NCBI GenBank assembly: GCA_963082975.1 | Contig: OY720348.1 | Coordinates: 55,083,564 to 55,147,563 of the forward strand | Length of the DNA: 64,000 nucleotides | Source: Labia minor | Taxonomy: Eukaryota > Arthropoda > Insecta > Dermaptera > Spongiphoridae | Reading direction: 5' to 3' | Part shown: positions 1 through 11,109 of the stretch, piece by piece | How positions within the stretch are numbered: position 1 is the first letter of the stretch | Layout of the letters: every line of letters begins with the position of its first letter | Position numbers and translations under genes: made by a program | The notes under the pieces: generated by a model | What the model saw: the letters and a program-made list of their open reading frames with translations, nothing else | Told to the model about the DNA's origin: nothing | The model's database searches: none

Positions 1-268
1 TTTTTATTGTAATATTTAAATTTTGTCAATATTAAATTAAAATCATTACTACCACTAATGCCAGAATAATGAAAAAATATACGTTGAGTACTTATTTTTG
101 GTGAGCTGTATTTATAAAAAATTTTGAAGAAACCAATATTATTCGAAGAGAATTGAATTTGCCATCAGCAAAAAGATGATACATGAAAATAAAAGAAAAA
201 CAAAAGACATATATAAGATTGAGTATTCAAAATATAATACATTTTTTTTTATCACAAAAAGTACTAAC

Positions 269-983
269 CTCGGAGTTATAAATAGGTTGCCCACTCGTAG
301 TAGGTCACTCGACGATATCGATGAACTCGTACTTCTCACCATCTCCCTCCATATATACTAGTGGTCCAAATTTGTTTCGTGAATCCATGTTCTTTCAGAT
401 GAACTAATAGAGAAATTGAAAATATTTAAATTATTAAATACACTTATTTTTTATATTCAAATGAATAATCCAAAACATTAAATTAAATTTTAACCTAATA
501 TTCTAAACTAAGCACGACGAATTAAATATAAAAAAAAAATTGTCTTGATCATAGCTCTTTTGTTATTTCATGATTAATTATATAAATAAATATATCTCTA
601 ATGAAAAAAAGCCATTTTTAATTTAAAGAATACTTTCATAACAAAATATTAATTTTTATTAATATGTAATAATAGAAAATTATCTACAGATATATCTATA
701 CTATACTATATATTAAATTTATTGTTAGGAACTAGAATAAAACAAATTCAGTCGAATGTCAATTTCTTTTTCTTTTTCCTCTTTGTTAATTTATGAATAT
801 TTATATATCTGTCGATACAACTCTTTTATTGATTTTCACCTTAACAATTAATTGAATATGTAATTATAATTATTAATTATAGTTTGTTGATATATCAACT
901 TTACCTCTAATGTGATGTGATTCCTTTTTCTATATGGATCAGATATATTCTTCAGTCGACGACTAACATCAAACCATAACAAG
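269..983 (-). pseudogene. Two-exon minus-strand gene fragment, internal TGA
   Basis: Exon 905-983 is preceded by a long T tract plus AG and followed by GTAAAG. It is open for 26 codons (LLWFDVSRRLKN...). Exon 269-391 has AG before it and GTTAGT after it and joins in phase. It reads NMDSRNKFGPLVYMEGDGEK and onward to FIDIVE, then a single TGA at 305-307, then remains open to the donor (...GQPIYNSE). It is either the end of a real protein or a nonsense mutation. All three units carry the same TGA. The acceptor of exon 269-391 is not unique, since another AG lies at 404-405. I do not recognise the product. Confidence 0.45.
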
Positions 984-3538
984 CTAAAAAAAAAAAACCG
1001 AAAAATTATTTAAATACCTTAACTCGCATAATAATATCAATATAGTAATTTAAAAGCAAAAAAAAATTTTTTTCAAATAAATATCAACTATAATTCTCTA
1101 TTTTCTTACTTTTAATCACTTTTAATATAATAATAAGCACAATATCTAGCCCCATTATGTGTGACTTATTAATTCTTATTTAATTTAGGTACTCTGTTCT
1201 TTATTAGAAACCTAATCAAATTGATTTCTTTTCAATAATAATATGATATGAGAGATTGAATTTCAAGTGTTTGATTTTTATTATTTATTTTATAATGCAT
1301 TTTCACTGATATTCAATAAATATTTTAATAAACTTGTCGATTTCTTAGAAAATAACGGAGAGATATCAATATTAAAAAATAAATAAAATTATATTGAAAA
1401 AATAATGATTTTTCAAGAGTTTATAATTATTTTAGATAAAATAAATCGCAATGAAAAAAATAAAAGATAAAAAAAAAAAAAATAACCCTGCACTTTTCTA
1501 GAATAAATGTTAATACAAATAATATATATATATATAATTGAATATTGAAGATAAAAAAAATAAAATAAAATGTTAAACTCGTAATTAAAAATAAAAGTAA
1601 AAAAAATTATAGTACTACATTATAATAATATGTATGTATCCGATTAAAATTTTATTCTATTTTAAATATATATATATATATATGATATGATATGATTTGG
1701 TTTAAAAATATTTAGGTACACCTAGGCATATATATGTTAGTATATAAATTAAATATTAACTAATTCTGTTAGAATAGAGGATATGTTATAGAAAAAGTTC
1801 AAATTTATAGAACAAGATGATTTATGCTCCAATTTCATTACCAAATTTGGGCTTCTATTCTATACAAATAAAACAATTTAAAATAAAAAAAATAATTATA
1901 GTAATTAATATCAGAGAATTAGATTTTAAACTAATCGAAATCTTTAATAATGCTTTTAATCAACGAATAGTATTTTTTATATTAATTACGAGTATCTATT
2001 TCATCGTACTAGTATTATAAATCTATTATTTGTAGTCTTATTTCGAAATTTAAATAAACGTTTTTCTTTTTAAAATAAATAAAATTGAATTTTATTTATA
2101 AATACCTTACTTTATAAGTTGAATCATGTGAAATGAAAAATTCAATATCATGTTTTCAAAATTTTTCGTTAATTGTTCAGGAGAATTCTGTCTGACTGAA
2201 TTGAATTTGATTTTTCTTCTAATATTTTATTTTAATTCCACCACAAGTATTCTTATTTTATATAGCGGGATAGTACTACTCCCACTTATCTAAACAATTT
2301 ATAATTTAATGTTTTTTCTTTTCTATCAAACCCCAGAAACAATCATGATTTTTGTAAATGCACCACCCTCATTCATCCTTGGATATCAAGACTCACTATG
2401 AACAAGTCAGAACTCGTTCAATAATTTATATTAAATTAATAAATAATAATTCTAGTAATTCTCAGAATTTTTAAAATATATCGATATTTAGTTTCATTTC
2501 CGACAATTAACCAAATATCCTTTATTTTATTCTAATAGTTCCCATTGGAATTGATTTATTAAAATGATACCAGATAATTTCATGACAAGACAAGATAAAA
2601 GAAATCCTAAATATTATGATTAATATTATTTATCTTCTTCACCAAAGTACAATATATTATATCTATCCTATTTCGAATTTAAAAAATAAACGTTATATAT
2701 TCTCTTGATATTACTATAAATAAAATTTAATTTTGATTATCTGTCTAGAAGAGATGAATCAATACATTCTTTATAAAATTCTTTCTGTATGTAGAGAGCT
2801 TTAAGCGAGAATTTTAGTAATTTTTTTAAATTTAGTATTTTCTGTGTCGGATGTCTAACTAAAAGGGGCTCCAACTTTGTAAAATCTTCCCAAATTCATA
2901 AATATAGTTAATTACCATCCAGTACGTATTTGAACTCTAATTCAAATATTCTATTGAATTTAAAAACATAATATTTGAAATGTAGCTCATTCGGAAGAGG
3001 GTCATTACCCACACACACAACTTTTTCATTTTTTTTCCTCTAAACTGACCGGAAAAATAAAGCTATATATTTGATAGTTTTTCACATGATTAAAAATTGA
3101 TAAAACTGCTATATATAGAATTTCAGCTTGATTGATTTGCTAAAAATACCAGAATTAATTTTTTAACACTGCAAATCACGCGCCAGCACGTGACGTGTTG
3201 CCATCAACAAAGAGCCAAACATGCGCTGGTTTAATAAATATTATTTATTAATTTTAATTTATAAATTGTAATTAATTAAATTTAATTTAAATATAATATA
3301 TGTTATTTAATCGAATTCAAACTGCGAGATAGTCCAGATTTTTTTTTTTTTTTTGATTACTTTTTTTATAAGACAAGAAAAACGATTCCAATGAAAAAAA
3401 CAACTAACAATGCATACAAATATTAATTTCAATATTATAAATAATTCAAATGATTTACACTTAAATCGGGCGTCTCTGGAACTAGTTTTTTACTCTAATA
3501 AATGCATTATTCCAAGAACTGGGTATTTTTTTTATGTT
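984..3538. other. AT-rich stretch, no supported gene
   Basis: Very AT-rich and rich in homopolymers and AT repeats (for example 1521-1536). A 67-codon frame at 1817-2020 is low-complexity and I do not call it. A weak candidate exon pair (2332-2376 and 2227-2289, minus strand) is discussed under rejected items. Equivalent stretches lie at 26373-28955 and 48761-51343, where the AT repeat is expanded to about 44 bp (near 26909 and 49297). Confidence 0.6.
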
Positions 3539-3568
3539 TAGGTGTGAAGGGGCGCTCTGAGCAGCTAG
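3539..3568 (-). repeat. Partial, inverted terminus of hairpin element
   Basis: The reverse complement of the left end of the double-hairpin element (CTAGCTGCTCAGAGCGCC...), ending in CTAG next to T. The GC hairpins are missing. Copies lie at 28956-28985 and 51344-51373. Confidence 0.6.
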
Positions 3569-3869
3569 TATAATTATAAAAAATATAAAAAAGAATGGGT
3601 AATTCTTAAAAGTACAGTTCCAATTATTAATAAAGAAATAATATAAAAAAAATAATAATAAAATAAATTACTCAAATAAATTTTAAAAAAATAAAATAAA
3701 TTATATAAATTAGCGATTTGGGTGTACTAGTTACGAGATAAATGCATTGGGAATTAATCAAGAAATCCAAATTTAGTAATGCAATTGAAATATTCTATTT
3801 ATTAGAAGAATAGTTTTTCTAAATATTCTATTATTGAATAAATCTAGGAATGTGATTAAAAAAAAAAGA

Positions 3870-4650
3870 TGCAATGGTATTTATATTCAATAGTCATCCA
3901 CTCATGGATTTGGATAAAACTTTACCAGTAGGTTCTTTTTTAAGTCCAAATAAACATTTCTTATGCAATTCTTGCGGGTCGCTTTTAGTTTACGAGATAA
4001 AAAGCATTAAAGTTTGCATATAAATCCATTGATATTCTATTTAGCTTCCATGTTTCACTAATTTGAGAATCAGAGGGATCCACTAATTTTCTTCAGTTCG
4101 GATTAGATATAGAAAAATTTAAAAAATAATTAATTAAATAATTTCTCTATATCCAAACCGAACCGAAAAAACCGAAAATTAGGAATAAGTTAATAATTAG
4201 TGAATTAGTCAATAAATAAGTTCATAATAAGGTAATCTGGCAATCTTTAATCCATTTTATCTTGTAAACTAGAATCGATTAGCATATTATGGACCTCGAA
4301 ATATAAAGAAATTTTTTATTAACTAATTAACTAATTAAATTGATTTTCGATTTTTATGGTTCAGGAATTATTTAATTAATTATTTTTTTAATTTTTCTAT
4401 ATCTAATCCAAACTGAAAAAAGAACAGAAAATTACTTAAGCCCTCTCTGATGGTCAAATAATAAAACATGCTAGTTAAATAGAATATCAATGGGTTTATA
4501 TACAAATTTTAATAATTTTTATCTCGTAAATGAAAAGCGACCGCCACATACTGCTTAAGGAAAGTTCGTTTTGAATCTAAAAAGGAATCCATTGGCAAAG
4601 TTTTATCCAAATCCATGACTGGATGACCAGTTTATATAATTACCGATGCA
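3870..4650. repeat. Long inverted repeat with related ORFs in both arms
   Basis: Arm 3870-4144 is the imperfect reverse complement of 4365-4650, with a spacer of about 220 bp. Each arm, read away from its outer end, carries a frame beginning MDLDKTLP (3904 on plus, 4616 on minus). A transcript through it could fold into a long hairpin. Copies lie at 29286-30066 and 51674-52454. Confidence 0.8.
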
Positions 4651-4894
4651 AAAATAAATCAATTGGAAATATTATATGTAGTATTGAAGGAAATTGTTTT
4701 AAAAAAATGTAAAAGAATGTTTTTCTATGCAAATCCAATAATATAATAATAGAAAAATAGAATAGATTAGATGTTTAAAAAAATAAATAACTAACTTACC
4801 ATGTAATGGAGGGTGTGATTAGAATAGTATACAACTATAATGCATGGAGTGGATGCAACCTTCCTTCATGGCCCATTCTTTGTAAATTGTAATT
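4509..4894 (-). pseudogene. Two-exon minus-strand gene fragment (MDLDKTLP)
   Basis: Exon 4800-4894 is bounded by a pyrimidine tract plus CCAG and by GTAAGT. It is open in one frame (ITIYKEWAMKEGCIHSMHYS...) except for one TAA. In that frame its last base joins the first two bases of the next exon (CCAG acceptor, exon start 4618) to continue into a 35-codon frame, MDLDKTLPMDSFLDSK... ending in TAA at 4509-4511. A GTATGT inside that exon could be an alternative donor. Splice sites and phase fit; the TAA suggests decay or a start at the second exon. The product is unknown. Confidence 0.45.
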
Positions 4895-5129
4895 CTGGAA
4901 AAAGAAAAAAAAGGAAATTATTATTTTTGTTATATAGATAGGAATATTTAAAAAAATTCGGAAAGGATAGTATATCTAATATGAATTTTTGTTATTATTT
5001 CTATAATTCTCCCTATTATAGGCTTAATAGACTGGAACTTACTTTTCAGTTTTATTTCCTAATTAGCGGTGCGATTTTCAAAAGAATCACTTGTATCTAT
5101 TCACAGTGTATTCAACGATTAATTATAGA

Positions 5130-5399
5130 ATACAAATTTTAGATGGCTTGAACTATTCCAAGACAAAGAGAGTGTAAATTTAGGTGATAAAGTGTCTGTT
5201 TGTGCGCGTCAGTAATGGCTACCAAACTAATCCACGTTTTACCGCTAGTATTTATTTCTCCAATTACTTGGGGGGTGGGAGTGGGGCAGGGGAAGAGGGG
5301 AGAGGCGCCAAAAAGTTCTATTAATCCAATAGGTTACATTACGAATCAGAAAATAAACTGCGCATATTATCTATTCGTCAATTCAATAGGATCATGAAT
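5130..5399 (+). mobile_element. 5'-truncated BEL/Pao 3' end
   Basis: Matches the last codons of the BEL polyprotein (LDGLNYSKTKRV and stop) plus its 3' untranslated region, including the purine run at 5288-5305. It starts abruptly in the run before the LDG codons and has no upstream pol. The 65-codon frame within it (5200-5397) is untranslated-region sequence, not a gene. Confidence 0.85.
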
Positions 5400-5409
5400 T
5401 ATATATATA

Positions 5410-5491
5410 CTAGCTGCTCAGAGCGCCTTCGGCGCTCTTCACACCTAGACGGGGGCTCCGCCCCCTGTACCCCCGAGTGGTACATAGTATT
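5410..5491. mobile_element. Double-hairpin element, left TIR missing
   Basis: Carries GAGCGCCTTCGGCGCTC (7 bp stem, 3 nt loop) and GGGGGCTCCGCCCCC (6 bp stem), and ends TACATAGTATT. The left ACTATGTA repeat is absent because the copy abuts the AT tract. It marks the left edge of the block found only in unit 1. Confidence 0.7.
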
Positions 5492-5639
5492 TGGTGGTTG
5501 AAAGTAGTAAAAGGTTTTCATCCATTTTGTTTCAATCAGTATATTACAATAAAACATTCATTTCTTTTTGTGTTCTTATTTAAAAAATATATTTTAATTT
5601 AATCACTATATTAATTATATATATTATTATTGTATATGT

Positions 5640-6800
5640 TATATCTATCTACCTATGTGGCTCAAAGATACTCGAAAGTTCTTAGCCGCAACAACCACAT
5701 TTCTCCAAGTGTCCCTATCCTGAGCCCTTGTTCCATCTCTCTTACGTCCCTTCCTACGCGTCATTGGTTTTCCAAGCGGACGTTTTCCAATCGGTCTTCC
5801 CACCAATATCTTTTTCCTCTCCCATTCTAGCCACGTGCCCTGCCTATCGCAGCTTTTTCCCTTTTATAACCCTAACTATTTCTGAAGATGCAGAGAGACC
5901 ATGCAATTTCTTGTTATGCAGTCTCCCCCATTCCCCGGTGACCTCATCTTTCTTTGGCCAATAAATGCAGGGAAGAATCCTATTCTCAAATACTCTGAAT
6001 CTACTCTCATCTCCAAGGGTCATAGACCATGCCTCCCACCCATATAATGCAACAGGCAAAATAATCTTTTTATATATTCCCTTTGATAATAATTTTCAAG
6101 AGATAAGCCTCTTTATTGCAAGATAACAGGCGTTTCCCGATTGCAACCCCGATTTAAATTCTTCTCAAATATTATTATCCTTCGTGATTACATTCAATTT
6201 TTCTACATATTCAAATTCTACATTTTGTATCTTAAGATTTTGTATGTTAATACTCTTCCTCTTTGATACTAAATATTTTTTCTTATCACTATTAATTTCA
6301 AACCTCCATTAAATTTTCCTCGCTAACTGTAATTGCAATTGCCGAATCTCCTATTATATTTAAGTCGTCTGGGTAACCTAATATTTTACAATTTATTTCC
6401 GCATCTTATTCTTTCTTTACTACCTTCAAGACAAATTTGAAGATTGAAAATTTGAAAAAGTTTATCCGGATCTATTGAGTCATGCGTATGTTTTACTAAA
6501 GTCTACAAATAATTAGTGAACAGAAATATTGAATTCGCGGTTTTTTTTCCTAATATCTGTCATAATGAAAATATCTTAATTAATGTTGGTCGATTTGGCC
6601 TGAACCCGCAATGATATCTCCTAATATTTCCACCGCCTATGGTTCTTAAGTATTTTCTATGTTATTATAGTGAAATAGAGTATAATATTTCTTGATCATT
6701 ACATTTGCTAGGGGATTTGAAAATTATTCGTCGCAATATGAAGATTTCGCTTACAGTTTCTGTCATGTCCGACCTCCATCCAACAGTTATTTTCTGTCAA
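5640..6800 (-). pseudogene. LINE reverse transcriptase remnant (C-terminal half)
   Basis: The minus strand reads, in shifting frames, the ordered landmarks of a non-LTR retrotransposon RT: CGFRPNRPT (near 6600), FVDFSKT (near 6500), YPDD in place of YADD with GDSAIAITV (6341-6388), then ACYLAIKRL, LYGWEAWSM, RFRVFENRI, DEVTGEWGRLHN and HVARMGEE (down to about 5700). Multiple stops and frameshifts show it is dead. The 71-codon frame at 5844-6059 is its best-preserved piece. The catalytic motif has Pro in the alanine position. The exact clade is not resolved. Confidence 0.8.
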
Positions 6801-6859
6801 GTTTTTTGATTCTCTTAATCATGTGATCTATATATTTAATTTTTTTTGATTCATTATAA

Positions 6860-8079
6860 TAAAATTTAAACAAATAAAAATTTTTACTTTGTTAATTTAT
6901 ATAAATTTCAATATAAACTGATTGTGAGTGATACGCTTAGCCAATACTCTGAATAATTTGTGTACAAAAATATTGAATGTTCTTAGCGAGATTTGATATA
7001 ATGTTGTACGATTTGTCCTAAATCTGAATTAGAAGAAAATTATAAATTGCCTCCTTTTCCAGCTCAATTCATTTACCCACCCATGTTGCATATGGCATCT
7101 AAATTTCTTAAAACTCCGTTTTTTTAATTTAAAATAGAAGGAGAGAAAGAGTTTTAAATTATATTCGAATAGTCTATATATTCTATATATCAGTATTTTT
7201 TTTCTGAATTTAATAGCAAGTTGATTTTAAAAATTTTCCATTCTTAATGCATATGATTGATTACATGTGTTAAAATTTAAAAAAATTCAAATATTCTAAT
7301 TTTTATATTTATATACAATTTAATATTATTTTTTATTAATATCATATCAAAAAAAAAGAGAATTTATTAAAATTAAAAATAAAAAAAGAAGCCTATTAAT
7401 AAAAAATTGAATGGTGATTTAAATATTTTATTAAATTAATTAAAATGAGACCTTTTAGAATAAATTATTTAATTGAAATGATATTTAAATATAAGAATTT
7501 AAAAAAATATTATATTCTTTGTTTGGCAATTGTTATTTAATTATGTGCAACATGATTCGACTTGCACAGAGCATCGTTATTTTTTATTAATATCACATAA
7601 TAAAAATGAATCTTTTAAACATAATAAATAAAAAAGACATTTTAATAAATTTAAAAAATATACCCAATTTAAAAATGTCAAAAATTTAAAACAACTTTAT
7701 ATCATCATATTTTAATTTTTATATAATATATATATATATTTAGTAATTAATAATAGAGTAATTAAATTAAAATAAAAAACAAAGATAATATAATTCAGTC
7801 ATTTTAATTCAGGTTAAATAATATTTTTTTTTATTATTCAATGATAAAATTTATATATTATTATATATATATTATAGAAAAGAAGAAATATTCAATTAAA
7901 TAAAAAATAATTTAAGATAAAAATATGATCTAATAAATATTTTAATTAAATTGAGAACTTTTAGAATAAATTATCTAATTGAATTGATATTTGTATATTA
8001 GAATTTAAAATAAAAAGGGAAATATTATAATAATTCTTCTATTGGGAATCGCTATGATAATTCATTGTTTGAAATGATT
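6860..8079. other. AT-rich part of the unit 1-only block
   Basis: No gene is seen. About 870 bp here (near 7021-7890) has no counterpart in the related block at 19251-21578, so the two blocks are old, separately diverged copies. Confidence 0.5.
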
Positions 8080-8288
8080 CCGCTAGGCCGACAGTGAGCC
8101 GCGAGCTGCTCTTGAATGAACAACACGGAGAATTATATAAACTTTAAAAAATTAATTTCTGCGGTTATTGATAAGATATTAATAAAATGTATAGCCTATG
8201 TTACTCTAGAGGTATATAAGAATATTGTGATGTAATTTCAAAGAAATCGGTTCAGCCAATTCTGAGTCTATAAAATAGTAATTTTCCG

Positions 8289-8367
<79 letters not shown>

Positions 8368-8467
8368 GTGAAAAATTCTAAAGTCACTTATGGATTCTAG
8401 AGGTCATGAAACGCGAAGATATGCAAAAATTTTTAAATTCTGAGCAATGTGCAGACAAAAACCTTTT
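8080..8467 (+). mobile_element. RTE-like 3' tail with (GACA)n
   Basis: Contains TATAGCCTATGTTACTC and, about 50 bp later, AAATCGGTTCAGCC, followed by a tetranucleotide run. I associate this combination with the 3' ends of RTE-type non-LTR elements and derived short elements in insects. The (GACA)n run (8289-8367) has nearly 20 repeats here, against about 4 in the related copies. Confidence 0.6.
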
Positions 8468-8530
8468 TTTATATATATAGATATATATATTAATTCATTT
8501 TTTTATATATTAAATAATTGAAATTTTATA

Positions 8531-8627
8531 AATACTATGTATATACTAGCTGCTAGGAGCGCCTTCGGCGCTCTTCACACCTAGACGGGGGCTCCGCCCC
8601 CTGTACCCCCGAGTGTTACATAGTATT
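8531..8627. mobile_element. Double-hairpin element with terminal inverted repeats
   Basis: A 97 bp element bounded by AATACTATGTA and TACATAGTATT. Inside are two perfect GC-rich hairpins. On the minus strand the first hairpin is followed within about a dozen bases by CTAG next to T, which is the arrangement of a Helitron 3' end. Confidence 0.7.
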
Positions 8628-9116
8628 TGGTTGAATTTAATTAATCTTTTTTGTTTTATATTTTTGTTATTTTAATTACTTCTTTATATTTCACAAATGA
8701 AAATATTTAAACAAAATAACTGATTTGAATTTGTATATAGAATTTCTCCCTCTCTTCGATATTGACAATCATAAGAGAAGGGTCTGGACTTCCGCATTTT
8801 AGAATAAATTGCTCAAAAAATTTACTATTTTTTTTCAATTAAGAAAATTCGTAATTATATTATTTAGATTTAATTTTAAAAAAAATGTGGAAAAAGTTAT
8901 TTTTAATTGTTTTCTCAATGAAAATTTAGTATGGATTTAATTTATTAATTTGAATGATTGTTTTTAAATTTAATTAAATTTTAATACAATAAAATGAATA
9001 CTTATAGAAACTATTTAGGCAATTTATTCCAATTTATTATGCTATAAAATAATATAATAATTTTCTTAATATATTTTTATTTTTAAACAAATTAGTTTTT
9101 AATCTCATTTAGTACT

Positions 9117-9162
<46 letters not shown>

Positions 9163-9596
9163 GGTATATACTGATATATGTTTTTGAACTTGAAAAATAT
9201 CCACATGACTTTGAAAGGCGAATCAAACTGTTTAAGTCTCATGAGGAAATTCAATTTATGTATTTTTTTATTAATTAAGATAAATTAATAAATAGTATTT
9301 AAAAATATTAAAATCAAAATATTTATTTCAGGGTGACTTAATTATTAGATTTTGGAATATATATTTATAGCTTACTATATATATTTTTTATATAATAATC
9401 TCTTAAAAACAATTTTCATTTTTTAAATTACTATTTATTTAAATAGATAAAATTAAAAAACATTAAATCATAATTTCTATTAAAATATTAAATAAGTTTG
9501 ACCTAATTTATGAAATAAATTAATATAATTATTTTTACTATGATTTAAATATTTTAAATGATATTTAATTAATTAAAAACTTATAATAAATTAAAT
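8628..9596. other. AT-rich stretch, no supported gene
   Basis: Contains a pure (AT)n tract at 9121-9161 and nothing gene-like. Equivalents are 30972-31924 ((AT)n at 31464-31489) and 53360-54334 ((AT)n at 53852-53899). Confidence 0.6.
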
Positions 9597-10598
9597 ATTT
9601 TAATAATCCAGCCAATTGATAAAACATGAACAGTGACTTCGAATTGAAATAGACATCAGATGAATTCTTATTAAATGTTTTATAATGATAAATAATTTAT
9701 GGTTTATTCAAATTATATAAAAAGCCTTAAAAAGTGCCATGCATCAGAATAATCTCGAATAAATATAAAAATACATTATATTATTATTTAGATTATCCCA
9801 GTATAAAATATAAATAAAAAAAATTTATTCTTATGTAATATATTGAAAAAAGATTTTTATAAGTTTATATAGAACTATATAATTTTATTTTTTTGTTATT
9901 TATTTAAATTAAAATATTTTAAATTAATATTAAATAGAATAAATACATATGGAAGTTATATTATACGTATATAATTAAATGAAAAGAATGAAAAATTATT
10001 TTGTGACAATTTTACAATGATAATTGTGAGGAGGAGTTGAGAGGGTTGTAATTGGTTATCGCGAGTTAGAATAAATGATAATAAACCTCACCCCGAGGTT
10101 GAATTTTGACAAGAACAGCGCCGCTCTCCGAGCGCCCTGGCTATGCGAGCGCACTCACACACGAACACTGATAGACTGACTACCGCTCGAGCGGCTGGCT
10201 AAGAAGAGCCCCTGGCATTTAGGCAACCCGCTTCGCTAGTTTCCAAATTTAAAATTTTCATATTTAAAGTACCTGGATTATCCAGCAGCCGCTCAGAAGA
10301 ATAAAAATGTATACTTTACTAAGTGTTTTAATAATATTAATTAATTTTAATAATATTCTTAAATTTGAATTAGTAAATTGATTGAGTATATTGATTTATT
10401 ATGATTATACTCTCTTCTGGTATTTTTATCTTATAATTAAATAATAATTATTATTTATATATATACAATCTGTATATTTATTGAATAAACCATAAATTAA
10501 TATTTATTATAAAACATTTAATAAGAAATCATTTGATGTCTATTTCAATTCGAAGACACTGTTCATGTCATGCTTTATCAATTAGCTGGATTATTAAA
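9597..10598. repeat. Inverted repeat bracketing a GC-rich islet
   Basis: Arm 9597-9711 is the near-perfect reverse complement of 10481-10598, with a spacer of about 770 bp. The spacer holds a GC-rich islet (10081-10245) with CGCTCGAGCG and several GAGCGC blocks, unlike its surroundings. It could be a non-autonomous DNA transposon with sub-terminal inverted repeats. No transposase or target duplication was identified. Confidence 0.75.
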
Positions 10599-10929
10599 AT
10601 ATATAAACTTTATATTAATTTTAATCTTAATTTAAATTATCTAATTTATCATATTTTCATTCAATTAATGTCATTTTATCATATTTATTAAATTTTTTAT
10701 ATGAATTAAGAAAGTTATACACATTTATTTTAAATATATATCATTTGAAATAAGTTGACCTGTGGCCAGGTCCGAACCGATCGACGGTTTGAAATAAATT
10801 AATTTCCAGCTACAGAAACAATTTCAAATAATTTTAATATATCTATTAATGAAATAAAAAACAGATATGGATATAACATAAATATTTTTAATTTTATTTT
10901 ATTTATAATATATATGTAAGACCAGGCTG

Positions 10930-10957
10930 TGACGTCATGAATGGCTGGATGACGTCA
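10930..10957. promoter_or_regulatory. Twin CRE-like palindromes
   Basis: TGACGTCA occurs twice, starting at 10930 and 10950, 20 bp apart (about two helical turns). This octamer is the classical CREB/ATF site. No transcript start could be tied to it. Copies: 33258/33278 and 55668/55688. Confidence 0.35.
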
Positions 10958-11109
10958 TATAATTTTAAATCAAGAAAAAACTAATAAATATGATTTTCCC
11001 GAGGATAAAACCAATACAAAGTGCATGATATTCGTGGTGATATATAAAAAAATCTCCTCATGTGAAATTTTGTGTGAAAATAACCCTTCCCTTACTATCG
11101 TCGGTCGGT

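Noticed and set aside
1817-2020. 67-codon plus-strand frame conserved in all units
   Set aside because: AT-rich composition dominated by Ile, Phe and Lys; conservation is explained by unit duplication.
2227-2376. Two-exon minus-strand mini-gene (2332-2376 plus 2227-2289)
   Set aside because: The phase fits, but the intron would be only 42 bp with a poor GTTTGA donor, and the product only 35 residues; too weak to annotate.
2981-3010. tRNA-like A-box sequence (TAGCTCATTCGG)
   Set aside because: No matching B box, anticodon stem or acceptor stem follows; at most a tRNA-derived scrap.
5200-5397. 65-codon frame MCASVMATKLIHVLP in all units
   Set aside because: It lies in the BEL 3' untranslated region and runs through the polypurine tract.
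8289-8367. Regular short repeats as a CRISPR-like array
   Set aside because: A simple GACA microsatellite without spacers in a eukaryotic setting.
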